A stretch of DNA of 64,000 nt from Narthecium ossifragum (lineage: Eukaryota > Streptophyta > Magnoliopsida > Dioscoreales > Nartheciaceae): assembly GCA_963920575.1 (NCBI GenBank), contig OY986967.1, forward strand, positions 9,914,061 through 9,978,060, read 5' to 3'. Within the stretch, counting starts at the first letter, position 1. The number at the start of each line of letters is the position of its first letter. Under the pieces are notes generated by a model. It had not been told where the DNA came from and did not search any database. It saw only the letters and a program-made list of their open reading frames with translations. The translations under genes were made by a program, and so were the position numbers. Below, piece by piece: positions 1-9,930 of this stretch.

Positions 1-639
1 AAATTAGTAGACAAAAGCTGATGAGATTTTGAGCCTTTAGACTGACACATTCATATCAGTCTCACTATTTTCTTTCATGAGAGATATTCTTCCATGGATT
101 TGTTTCTCTAAAACTTGCTTTGATTCTATTCGAGGTCACATTGATACTTGCAGACATGAACATGATTAAGGCCATCTTCGTTATAAGTTACTTAAGCCAA
201 ATAGCCTACCTTGTGATTAATTTTTCCTTTTGCTAAACACCTTTGAGCTTTATCGACTTCATTGTTAACCCACATTACAAGCTTTGAACCTGAAAAAATA
301 TTTCCGTTACCCAAGCCATAAAACTAGTGGACCATTGATCATCATTATGACATGTATGGGTGCAAATGTTCAAGTGTGGAGGTGTTTGGATTTGTGGTAT
401 GGCTATATTTGAAAAAAAAAGAGAAAGAAAGAAAGAAGAAAGTGAAGGAGGAAATTGTTTCTCATGTTACAAAATGTGTTTATGAATCCTCCTAATACTC
501 CAAAAAGGGGTATGTCTATGTATGATTTCTACAAAGGTGGAAGTTTTTGCAAAAGATTGTTCATTATTTCAGTAAGAAGTATTCCTTTGAACAATCTCTT
601 TGTCAAGGTCGTAATGTTTGGAAATTATTTCAGTATGAT
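1..639 (+). other. Non-coding tail of an Athila/Tat-like retroelement (probable)
   Basis: No coding capacity is visible. The stretch contains the phrase ACATTACAAGCTTT near 272-285 and a GTTCAAGTGTGG phrase near 369, which resemble the 3' non-coding region and polypurine tract of Athila/Tat Gypsy elements, followed by a purine-rich run (410-450). It leads into an Athila-like LTR in the same orientation, so it is most likely the 3' internal end of that element. The exact LTR start was not found. The short reading frames here have no recognisable motif. Confidence 0.4.
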
Positions 640-2036
640 TTCTACATGGTTGGAAAGCTCTTGAAGTCTAGTTTCTGGGGAATTTTATGGTTCGTGATTC
701 CGAGTTTCCTAGAGGAAGTTACGGCAATTTCAGTACCGATGGCGCAGTCTGGATGGCAGAACAGTAAATATGCTGGAAAGTTGGATCGATCCGATACCCT
801 GGTGGGATCGATCCGACTATGCAGAATCGTGACAGAACATATATTTTTCGGCTGAACATGGTCCGATCGATCCATCCATCCATCCTAAGGGGTCCGATCG
901 ATCTGACGCCTAAAGTTCGATCGATCGGACTCAAAAATAGCCAGAGAAGGTGGATTTTTACGCATCCGATCGATCCAGCACCCATAGTTTGATCGATCCG
1001 ACTCGGGCATAACTAGAAATTGAAGATTTTTAATGAGACCGATCGATCCGACACCCCGAGAAGGATCGATCGGACTTTCCCAGTGAATTAAATCAACGAT
1101 TTAGATCTAATCCGTTAATGGAGAGACTTTGGGGCTATAAACAGGGGTCTTTCTAGGGTTTGAGGGGGGATTCTTGGACACTTTTGGCTGCTCTTTCTCC
1201 TCCTTTATATTTTTTTTCTAGGTTTTATCTTGTTGATTGGAATCTTTTGAGGATTGTTCTCGATGGCCCTGCGTGGCTAAATCTTGATCCTTGGTCGAGG
1301 AGACTGAAACCTCGGAATCAATGAAACTGTGAGATCTAATCTATTCTTATTGTTCAGTTTATACATGAGTATTGGATGTTCTTCTGAGATTAAATCTTCA
1401 TGATTGTCTTGTTTAATTACTAGGAGCGCTACTAGTTTATTATTCATTGCGATCTACTGCTAGGTTGGATATCAAATCCGGAATTGTTTGATCCCTCTGA
1501 TCTGCGAAGCAACTAGGGTTTAATAATCTACTGCGTTTCAGAGATTGTTAGGTCTTAGGAAGAATATTCGACTAGATTAAATGCAACCGCTTGTGCTTGT
1601 GTTGTTTAGCTTCATCGATCTCCCTATTCTTAACGCTGCTACTAGATTAAATCTACAGCGCTTGTCTTAGGTTGTCTAGTAGTTAGGGTTGATTAGATCG
1701 CTTGTTTCTAATTAACTATGATCGATGAGAGCTTCGAATTTAATTCGGATGGTGAATATTCATGGTATGAATTGATTGATACTTGCATCTATGATCAGTT
1801 GTTGGATTCCGATGGTGGATGTTGACTCAGACCAAGGTTTGTTCTCTTGATTCAACTTATTTCTTCTTTTTAGATTATTTCTTTACTGTTTTCCTCACGT
1901 TTAAAACCCCCCTATCTTTGTTCACTTAGCGCAAAACTAGGCTAAACACTCTTCGTGGGATCGACTCGTACTCGCACTATTACATTTATCTTAAAGAGTA
2001 TTGGTTTTATTTTTGAGTGCCTGCGACAGCATATCA
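640..2036 (+). repeat. Athila-like LTR, copy 1 (5' edge undefined)
   Basis: From about 645 this block matches the solo LTR at 24052-25609, beginning at the shared phrase GGAAAGCTCTTGAAGTCTAG and ending at the shared CA terminus after CTGCGACAGC (2036). The same phrase recurs at about 38510 and 55490, defining a family of at least four copies. It carries a paired GATCGATC array (784-1071), a TATA box (1136) and a long leader. The outer 5' part differs from the solo LTR, so the copy may be truncated or rearranged before 640. Confidence 0.7.
784..1142 (+). promoter_or_regulatory. GATCGATC pair array and TATA box of LTR copy 1
   Basis: GATCGATC occurs at 784, 806, 865, 896, 919, 968, 991, 1041 and 1064. 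Most neighbours are paired at 22-23 bp; one gap (865 to 896) is stretched to 31 bp by a CATC slippage run. The motif AGATCTAATCCG is at 1103 and TATAAA at 1136, which is 72 bp after the start of the last GATCGATC. The order array, AGATYTAATCC, TATA repeats in the related LTRs, so this is read as the U3 promoter. Confidence 0.65.
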
Positions 2037-2040
2037 GGTG

Positions 2041-3554
2041 TGATAAGACTTGAAAAGTTCACAAAATACCCTTGCAATTTGGCTTTGTTTTGCCCCGAGC
2101 AATGCTGGACTGACTACTTTTATCCCATTTCAAGTATAACGGACCCTACGATGAGTTAGATCGACTTTGGAGCTAAAAGGAGCACAATTTGGCAATTCTG
2201 GCAAGTTGGATCGATCCGACTCTAAGGGGGCGATCGATCTAACGTGCCCAGCATGTGGACAAGAGCAAGCCGAAGGATCGATCGAACTCGATTAGACAGA
2301 TCGATCCAGCACGGGACGTAGCGTAACAACATGTGCACGATCGATCGGACTCGACAGGCGCGATCGATCCCGCTCGGGCATTACCAGCAATTATAGGAGT
2401 CGAATCGATCCAACTCCAAGAGCGCGATCGATCCGACTCGGCCAGAGTCAAAAATCGACGCCTCAGATCTAATCCGTGGGAGGTTATTTTCTGGGTTATA
2501 AGTAGTCATTGTTTAGGGATTTTTAGGGGACTTTTTCCAGACGTTTTTGGAGAGAGTTCCTATCTTTTTCTACACTTTTCTTCGGCGATTCTTTGGAGGA
2601 GATCCATGGCGGGAGGAGATCATCAACTTCCACTGATGGATCAACCCCTGAAGATGACTAACTAAAACCCTAACCATGGGATTCTTATGATGTAACTAGG
2701 GTTTTTACTAGGGATTTCTTAGATCTAGGGTTTGTATACACAGTTATTTTGTTTATATGGATTGATTCTATTTTCGTATATCTTGGTGTTGATTTCTTGC
2801 TGAATGTATGAATCGTTCTTGCTTGCACTTGATTCTAGAGCTTGTGTATGCTAGGGTTTGGATTGGATTCATCCAAATAAGAGGACCATGCTAGTCCCAT
2901 GGTATCTCGGATGAAATCTTCTTTGTGATTAGGGATTGTATAGTGCTAGTCCCACTATAGTAGTGCTAGTCCCACTACGTTCCATCCCTAATCCTTCATG
3001 CATCTTACCTTTGTAGTTTTGGCTATCAAGATGCGAAGTCATCTCGATCTTACACCTAGATCCATATCCATGTTATTATTTGCGATGAACTTATCCTGAT
3101 AAGAGGGTTCATTAGCAGTGAACGTAACTAATCATTCGGTCATTGACATTTAGATAATTGTTCTTGCCAACAAGGAATCTTAAACAGAACTTGTTGAGTG
3201 ATAAGGAGAACTAGTCATTCACTTATCAATTATTAGGAAGCCACTCATCGTGTTTGCATGTCCTGATCTTAGGAAGACTTAGTAAAACCTTAGTTATTGA
3301 TTAAGAATCATGTGGTCCTTCCTCTCATATTTATAAACCCTTTAGTATAAGTTTAGTTTAATTTCAACATGCAATCTTGTCTCAACTCGTTAGTAGGAAA
3401 TTTGTTAAGCGTTCGATTTCAATCCCTTAAATCCCTGTGGACTTGACTCGGAGTCTGCACTATCTACTAGTTCTTAGTAGTTAAAATAGAGCACCGGAAT
3501 ATTTTGTAATTTTGATCAGACTTGTTAAGCCACAACACTTTTCAAGTCGTATCA
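2041..3554 (+). repeat. Athila-like LTR, second family
   Basis: The block starts TGATAAGACTTG and ends AAGTCGTATCA, giving TG...CA termini with an imperfect inverted repeat. It contains a GATCGATC pair array, a TATA box at 2497 and, near its end, CCCTGTGGACTTGACTCGG, a phrase typical of the 3' part of Athila/Tat LTRs. It lies only 4 bp after LTR copy 1. No matching 5-bp target duplication is visible, so it may be a remnant of a rearranged element rather than a clean solo LTR. Confidence 0.6.
2209..2503 (+). promoter_or_regulatory. GATCGATC pairs at exactly 23 bp, with TATA box
   Basis: Four pairs are present: 2209/2232, 2276/2299, 2339/2362 and 2403/2426 (2403 is the variant AATCGATC). All four have 23-bp spacing, and pair-to-pair steps are 67, 63 and 64 bp. 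AGATCTAATCCG follows at 2465 and TATAAG at 2497, 71 bp after the last GATCGATC. Confidence 0.65.
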
Positions 3555-3555
3555 T

Positions 3556-4685
3556 TGACCTGGTTGGATTGGACTGGATCCGGATTGAGTGGCTTAGCTG
3601 AATCAAGTTGGGCTGAGTCTGATTCAAGTGGCTGGCTGGAACGATCTGACGGATGAGGAGTCGCCGGTGTAGGGGCGGCGGCGGCGGTCAGGAACTTGGC
3701 AAGGAAGGTCGTAGGAAGGTGGGGAAGATATCCGCCGGAGTAGATTGGACGGAAGGATGCCGGATGGACGGGATCTGAAGGTCGACGGCGCGGGTTTGGG
3801 TTCACTGGCGTCGGGGACGATGGGGAGCTCGGCAGGAGGCTTGGGACGTCGGGAAGATGGTCGGGGAAGATCGGCGAGGTGCTTAGGAAGGATCTGGGAG
3901 GTTTTCAGGTGAGATCGAGGTGGATCTGGGGTGATGGCGGCTGAGCTCGGGAGGTTGGGTTGTTGGGGAAGACGCCAGAGGAGATGGAAGTCGGCGAGAA
4001 AGGGATAGCCAGAGTCATGGGAGGTAGGGGAAGAGGATGGTGGTCTTGGTCGGCGACGGGGACAATCGGAGAGGCTGGACGAAGGTGGATGGCGGTGAAG
4101 CTAGGGTTCGGGCTTGAGGTAGAGAGGAGGAAGACGATGTTGAGGTGGTACGTGACGAGGAGAGATTGTGGTGACGTGGCGCTGATGTGGCGGAGAGAGA
4201 AAGTGGCGGGGAGAGAGAAATACCGGTGGAGGCGGTGCCGGCTGCGAAAAGATGACTGACGGGGAAGAAGGTGGATCGATGATGGATATCTGGTTGAATC
4301 TACATTACTCTACTCCTATGATATTCTATCAATTATTCTTAATAATTCTCTTCATCATTCATCATTCATCTTACAAACTACTGAGGTCATTTTATAGAGA
4401 CCTTGATATAGTCCTAATCCAAATAGAAAACCCCTTTGCTTAATTAGCAAGTAATAAGGCTTTCAAACTCAACTCAACTTCCTAACTCAAAGGAACTCTT
4501 AATTAATTCCTAACAATCAAATATCAACTAGGACTCAATTAAATATAAAAGACTAATGATAAATCCTAATTAAATACTCTAGTTTGAACTAGGGAAGTCC
4601 AAGTCAAACTAGGAAAGAAGCTGAACCAGTTTGGTTCCTCTTCTGAGTTCGGGTCCAGTTGGTCGAGTTGGATCGACTCGTATCA
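3556..4685 (-). repeat. LTR-like block with minus-strand TATA (tentative)
   Basis: The block has TG...CA ends on either strand. On the minus strand it starts TGATACGAGTCG and has a good TATA box (CTATAAAA, about 4388-4395), followed downstream by a GC-rich leader-like stretch (about 3640-4250). It abuts the broken Copia integrase at 4686. No target duplication was found, so the call rests on ends, TATA and position. Reading frames in the GC-rich part show no known motif. Confidence 0.4.
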
Positions 4686-5612
4686 CGGACATGTGACCAT
4701 CGCGCGAATATATCTATTAAGACCATAAAGTATCGAAATGGTTCATTATAAGGATGAATGGGCTCAAATATATCACCTTGAATTCGCTCCAAGAAATTTG
4801 GGGATTCAGATGTGACCTTATAGGGAGATGGTCTCACTATCAGTTTCCCTTAGGAGCAAAAAACACATATATTCATTGGGCAAAAGAATCATCTAGTTCT
4901 TTAAGGCTATGCCCATGATAATTCTTAATGATTCGACACATCATCATCGATCCAGGATGACCAAGTCCATCATGTCAAAGTATAAATTCCTTTGGATTAG
5001 AACACTTATTGTGCATCATATTATATGATTCTATTGATCTTATGTTTGTATAATATACACTAGAAGAAAGGGAGAGAAGTCTTTCAAAAACATGCTTCTG
5101 ACACGAAACTTTAAGTGTGATGCAAAGATACTCAACTCCACTTTCACTTGTCGTTTCAATATGATATCCATTACGACGTAGATTTTTAAATTTGAATAGA
5201 TTCCTTCTGGATCTAGTGGAGTGTAATGCATTCCTCTGGGCAAAACTATTGTTGTTCTTTTGGAGCCTTCAATCAGATTTATAGGACCAGATATTGTATT
5301 AACATTTAATTCTTTCAATGTTAACTGTGAAAAGTACTTACGATCTCGAAGTATCGTATTTGTTGTTGCATTATCTACAAGACAGACTTCATCATCCATC
5401 TGGGAAATAATTAGAGCAGTAGATATATCCCTAAAATATTCATAAACTTTAAAGTACATAAAGATAATAAGTTAAGTTCGTACTAGTAGAATAATAACAG
5501 ACTAGTTATATCGCATAATATTAGTTAGTATCCATCAAGTCCTTAGGACCTGCGAGGAAATTCGATATATTCAGAGATGTACCAACCATGGGGTCATCAA
5601 GGAGTGAAATAT
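4686..5612 (-). pseudogene. Old Copia pol fragment: protease, GAG-pre-integrase, integrase start
   Basis: Read on the minus strand from 5459, the translation has a Copia protease region (LVDNATTNTIL, then NVNTISGPINLIEGS), a GAG-pre-integrase segment around 4930-5010 (LWHDGLGHPG) and the start of the integrase core (RIQGDIFEPIHP, FRYFMVLID, 4690-4800). The usual aspartate-serine of the protease site reads VDNA, so it is mutated. The frame is broken by stops and ends at 4686 against an LTR-like block. It continues the gag pieces at 9508-9921 and 11181-11519, from which it was split by later insertions. Confidence 0.8.
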
Positions 5613-5617
5613 AAGCC

Positions 5618-6666
5618 TATTAGCCCAGATATTGTTTTGATCATGTCAATATATATTTGATGATAAAACAGTGGTTTAATATTATTATCCCTTAATTTGG
5701 GAAGCATTAAAATCATATGTAAAGTGTTTTTGTACTCACGGTCGATGTGACGGATGATGCATGGATCGACCATGGAATATGGCGGTTGATGGAAGGATCG
5801 ACCGCTGAAGCTAAACATGGGAAAATAGGCGACGGTCGATGGACCGATCGACCCTGGCCTATGTGACTTGGCTCAAAGGAGCGACGGTCGATCGGTGCAT
5901 CGACCCTGGGAAGCTGTTTTCGCAACAGAGCCTGACGGACGATGTCTCGGTCAATGGGACGGTCGACCGTGAGGCGTGACGGTTGATGGGACGGGCGACC
6001 AAGAGGCGTGACGGTCGATAGGTGGATCGACCGTGACTCAAGGAAAGCATGGCGAACGATGTCACGGATGATGCGACGGTCGATCGTGAGCACAGAAAAG
6101 AGCCGTTAAAGAGCCGTTGCAGGAACAGAAACTAGCCGTTGGGAGGCTATTTGGAGGGCTTTGAAGCTCAGCTATAAAAGGGAAGTGGTAGCAAACTTGG
6201 CTAGGACTTAGGGGGAGCTAAGGGATTATTGTAATAATATTCTATTAAGTTTCTATATCTTATTAGTGAGCTAAACCTTTGTAAAACTACTTCAAGTGTG
6301 AAGTAGACATTGAGAGAAATATCCAAGAGAGAGCTTGGAGAGATTGTAAGGTTGCCAAGCACCCGTAAGCTTGGTGGATAGGTTGGCAAGCACCGAAAAG
6401 CTTGGTGGAATACTTGTAAAAGGTCTTGCAAGTAGTGGAACCTCAAAGAGTGCCTAGAGAGAGTGGACGTAGGCAAGGTTTGCCGAACCACTATAAAATC
6501 TGGTGCAATCTCTGTATCTTTCATCTCTTATCATCCTTGCTTTAAATATAGATTTTCTTCTCTTATCATTGCAAGCATATTATTTTATTAGACTCCTCCT
6601 ACTAAGATTTCATTAATTGATTTTATTGTTTAAAGCCTAAGATAAACCCCCCCTCTTAGAGCTTCA
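5618..6666 (+). repeat. 5' LTR of the small SIRE-like element
   Basis: It aligns end to end with 8444-9502. The outer dinucleotide is TA rather than TG and the inner end is CA. U3 holds a CGGTCGA/TCGACCG array (about 5740-6085), three AGCCGTT boxes (6101, 6112, 6134) and a TATA box (TATAAAAG, 6173). The tRNA-Met PBS starts two bases after the LTR end. Differences from the sister LTR are scattered, and several change the number or state of array motifs. Confidence 0.9.
5740..6179 (+). promoter_or_regulatory. TCGA-dyad array, AGCCGTT boxes and TATA (SIRE-like U3)
   Basis: Inverted half-sites CGGTCGA...TCGACCG repeat through about 5740-6085, with TCGA-to-TCGA steps of 12 bp or 24 bp (5742 to 5766 is 24). 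Three AGCCGTT boxes follow at 6101, 6112 and 6134; read on the other strand as AACGGCT they contain the AACGG core of plant M-phase (MSA) elements. TATAAAAG is at 6173, 93 bp after the last TCGA (6080). Confidence 0.6.
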
Positions 6667-6668
6667 AT

Positions 6669-6680
6669 TGGTATCAGAGC
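6669..6680 (+). other. Primer-binding site, tRNA-Met
   Basis: TGGTATCAGAGC, complementary to the 3' end of plant initiator tRNA-Met, begins two bases after the end of the 5' LTR. This is the standard Copia position and fixes the LTR boundary. Confidence 0.95.
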
Positions 6681-6730
6681 TAGGTCTCTAATTTTGTGGT
6701 GTAACAGCCCTTAGAGGATCCTAAATCAAT

Positions 6731-7745
6731 ATGGAAATCATAGAGGGACAATCTACCAATAGGCCACCCTACTTTATTGGATTTAATTACACCTATTGGA
6801 AAACCAAAATGGAAATCTTTATTCAATCCATGGATTATGATGCATGGTTGATAATAGAAGATGGAGATTGTATCACTTCAAAAATCATTGACGGAAAAGA
6901 AGTTCCAAAATCTAAGAATGAATTTACTCCTACTGATTTTAGGAAACTTCAAGTAAATGCCAAAGCAAAAAATTTTCTATTTTCTGCCCTTAGCCCTGAT
7001 GAATTTAATAGAATTTCTGCATGTAAAACGGCTAAGGAAATATGGGAAAAACTTGAAGTTACCTATGATGGAACAAGCCGTGTCAAGGAGTCCAAGATTA
7101 GCATGCTTGTTAATGATTATGAGTTATTTTCCATGAAGGATGATGAGAATATAAATAAACTGTTTATTCGCATTACCAATATCATAAATGTTCTTGATTC
7201 TCTTGGTAAAAGCTATACTAATGATGAGATGGTAAGAAAGATCCTTAGGTGCCTACCTAAGACATGGGATCCCAAGGTGACAGTAATCGAAGAACCTAAA
7301 GATTTAACCAAGCTGTCCCTTGATGAGCTAATGGGTTCTCTCATGACATATGAGATGAACATGGAGAGGACCAATGATAGAGAAAGGAAGAAAAAGAAAA
7401 CCATTGCTTTCAAGTCAACATACAAAGATTCATCCGACTCAAGCGATGAAGATGATGATTAGGAGATGCAAAAGATCACAAGAAGAATCCAACGAATCAT
7501 CAAGAATCAAGGAAAGAAAAATCCCAAAGGTGAAAAAGAAAACTCCTCTTCTTATTTAAATAAAATTACTTGTTATGAGTGTAGGAAGCCCGGACATTAC
7601 ATGTCGGATTGTCCAAAGCTCAAGAAATCTTCAAAGAAGAAGAAGAAGGCCAAGGAAGAAAATGACTCGAGCTCCACCTCCGAAGAAGAAGAAGAAGAAA
7701 GAAGAAACTGCAAATCTTTGTTTAACTACATTCGGAGTAAAAGAA
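6731..7745 (+). pseudogene. Copia gag (SIRE-like), broken
   Basis: The start ATG at 6731 gives 243 residues beginning MEIIEGQSTNRPPYF, closely similar to the gag at 21323-22897. It is ended by TAG at 7460-7462. The following frame holds a zinc knuckle (CYECRKPGHYMSDC, CX2CX4HX4C, about 7570-7612) and a Lys/Glu/Ser-rich tail. Soon after 7740 the sequence no longer matches gag and becomes non-coding 3' sequence, so the gag C-terminus and all of pol are missing. The role in the family is capsid formation and RNA packaging. Confidence 0.85.
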
Positions 7746-7749
7746 GATA

Positions 7750-8443
7750 AAATTGACAAGTGGAGGCACAAGGTATTTAAAGGAGGATAACAATTTGTTT
7801 TAAAAGGTAATGGAGGTATGTCTTAATTTTCGATATATGTCTCCTCCATTACATCTCCTTATTCCATTTTTTTTTTAATTTCATGTTTAAAAATGGTTTA
7901 AGAAAGTCTTTTGTGTGAAGAGTTGATTACTTTTTACAAATGACCGTTTTGATTGTATATCTTCATTTGGTATATTGTTTTGAGATGTTTTTAAAACTTT
8001 CTATTTGTTTCTCTTAAGAAATGTTTTTGTTGTTTTACCTTGATTCTTCTTCCCCCTCTACCAAATCTTTTTGATAATGTCAAAGAGGGAGAAATATTGT
8101 GATATCAGTTTTTGAAAGCTCTTAAAACTTTCTATTCTAAATACTTAAAATCTTTTGATGTTTAAAGGATTTACTGGTAATTTCATGAGAATATAATTCA
8201 TGCTCAAATATCATGTCTCATGTTTCTATACAAAGAGGTACATATGTCATATTTTACACTTTCACATCTTTTGACCTAAATTCAAGCCTGCTATATCTGG
8301 TTAGTGACATATGACTTGCATGCCTCAATAAAATTCACTTTAGAACATATTTTATGAGGTAAATAGATGCACAAATTAAGAGGGAGCTTTCAAGGTTTTA
8401 TCATCACAATTGAAAAAGTTGCCATCATCAAAAAGAGGGAGAT
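7750..8443 (+). other. 3' internal non-coding region and polypurine tract
   Basis: This AT-rich stretch without coding capacity ends in AAAAAGAGGGAGATTG (8430-8445) directly before the 3' LTR, the polypurine tract that primes plus-strand synthesis. About 160 bp of its end matches 33005-33170, the 3' end of another SIRE-like copy. Confidence 0.8.
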
Positions 8444-9502
8444 TGTTAGCCCAGATATTATTTTGATGATGTCAATATATATTTGATGATAAAACATTGG
8501 TTTAGTATTATTATCCCTTAATTTGGGAAGCATTAAAATAATATTTAAAGTGTTTTTGTACTGACGGTCGATGCCACAGATGATGCATGGATCGACCGTG
8601 GAATATGGCGGTTGATGGAAGGATCGACCGCAGAAGCTAAACATGGGAAAATAGGCGACGGTCGATGTGACGGTCGATGGACCGATCGACCGTGGCCTAT
8701 GTGACTTGGCTCAAAGGAGCGATGGTCGATCGGTGCATTGACCCTGGGAAGCGGTTTTCGCAACAGAGCCTGACGGACGATGTCACGATCGATAGGACGG
8801 TCGACCGTGAGCCGTGACGGTCGATGGGACGGTCGACCGTGAGCCGTGACGGTCGATAGGTGGATCGACCCTGGCTCAAGGAAAGCCTGGTGGATGATGT
8901 CACGGACGATGCGACGGTCGACCGTGAGCCCAGAAAAGAGCCGTTAAAGAGCCGTTGCAGGAACAGAAACTAGCCGTTGGGAGGCTATTTGGAGGGCTTT
9001 GAAGCTCAGCTATAAAAGGGAAGTGGTAGCAAACTTGGCTGGGACTTAGGGGCAGCTAAGGAATTATTGTAATCATATTCTAGCAAGTTTCTATCTCTTA
9101 TTAGTGAGCTAAACTTTTGTAAAACAACTTCAAGTGTGAAGTAGACATTGAGAGAAATATTCAAGAGAGAGCTTGGAGAGATTGTAAGGTTGGCAATCAC
9201 CCGTAAGCTTGGTGGATAGCTTGTCAAGCACTCGGAAGCTTGGTGGAATACTTGTAAGAGGTCGCAAGTAGTGGAACCTCAAGGAGTGCCTAGAGAGAGT
9301 GGACGTAGGCAAGGTTTGTCGAACCACTATAAAATCTGGTGCAATCTCTCTATCTCTCATCTCTTATCATCCTTGCTTTAAATATAGATTTTCTTCTCTT
9401 ATAATTGCAAGCATATTATTTGATTAGACTCCTCCTACTAAGATTTCCTTAATTGATTTTATTGTTTAAAGCCTAAGATAAACCCCCGCTCTTAGAGCTT
9501 CA
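8444..9502 (+). repeat. 3' LTR of the small SIRE-like element
   Basis: It starts TGTTAGCCC after the polypurine tract and ends GAGCTTCA before the duplicated AAGCC. Compared with the sister LTR it has an extra 12-bp array unit near 8655-8690 (ACGGTCGATGTG inserted before ACGGTCGATGGA). Confidence 0.9.
8566..9017 (+). promoter_or_regulatory. TCGA-dyad array, AGCCGTT boxes and TATA (sister U3)
   Basis: TCGA cores sit on 12-bp or 24-bp steps (8568 to 8592 is 24; the degenerate TTGA at 8612 to TCGA at 8624 is 12). The last TCGA is at 8918 and TATAAAA at 9011, 93 bp apart as in the 5' LTR. AGCCGTT boxes are at 8939, 8950 and 8972. Confidence 0.6.
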
Positions 9503-9507
9503 AAGCC

Positions 9508-9921
9508 AGCCCGTCAAAATATGTGAAGTTCATCTCAACACACTTCTTCTTCCTGTTTAGTGTGTATTTCTCCACAACATGCTTGGGCGCACGACAGATG
9601 CGAGACCAATGCCCTTTCTCCTGACATCGGTAACAATCATCATCCCTTCTCTGATAAGTTTCCTCCCGATGCTCCTTTCTCTTTCTATTCCCTACTTGAA
9701 CATTTTTAGGGAAGGGTTGAGGGGCATTATATCATTCGCGATAATAATGAAACCTAGCATTACCTCGCTCACAACCATGGCCTCGTCCGCGTTCGCGTCC
9801 ACAATAGGCACTAGTATTTTCTTCTGGAAATGGGGCACAACCAGAGTGACGAGACTCATGATTTTTCAATAGAATTTGGTTCTGTTTCTTAGCTCTAAGT
9901 AAGGCATCAATTAGTTGAGAA
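9508..9921 (-). pseudogene. Old Copia gag, zinc-knuckle part
   Basis: The minus-strand translation includes a CX2CX4HX4C zinc knuckle (CYRCQEKGHWSRIC, about 9588-9630) preceded by an Arg/Gly-rich region and a stretch resembling plant Copia gag (AKKQNQILLKNHESR, about 9850-9900). It continues 11181-11519 across the MULE and joins 4686-5612 across the SIRE-like insertion. Confidence 0.8.
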
Positions 9922-9930
9922 TACTTCTTA

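Larger units (their letters stand above)
5618..9502 (+). mobile_element. Small gag-only SIRE-like Copia element with 5-bp TSD
   Basis: Two LTRs (5618-6666 and 8444-9502) flank a 1.8-kb interior holding a tRNA-Met PBS, a gag remnant and a polypurine tract, with no protease, integrase or RT. The flanks are the duplicated target AAGCC (5613-5617 and 9503-9507). Because the duplications surround the deleted form, this may have inserted as a non-autonomous element, or it may have lost pol after insertion. The host sequence is the old Copia. The first LTR starts TA instead of TG. Confidence 0.9.

Noticed and set aside
784..1071. GATC richness as a sign of bacterial contamination or Dam-related sequence
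   Set aside because: The motifs lie inside plant retrotransposon LTRs with plant TATA boxes, PBS and coding regions.
2036..3560. Target duplication around the LTR at 2041-3554
   Set aside because: AGGTG on the left and TTGAC on the right do not match, so no clean solo insertion can be claimed.
3640..4250. GC-rich open frames in the LTR-like block
   Set aside because: No domain, no good start context, and the position fits a retrotransposon leader.
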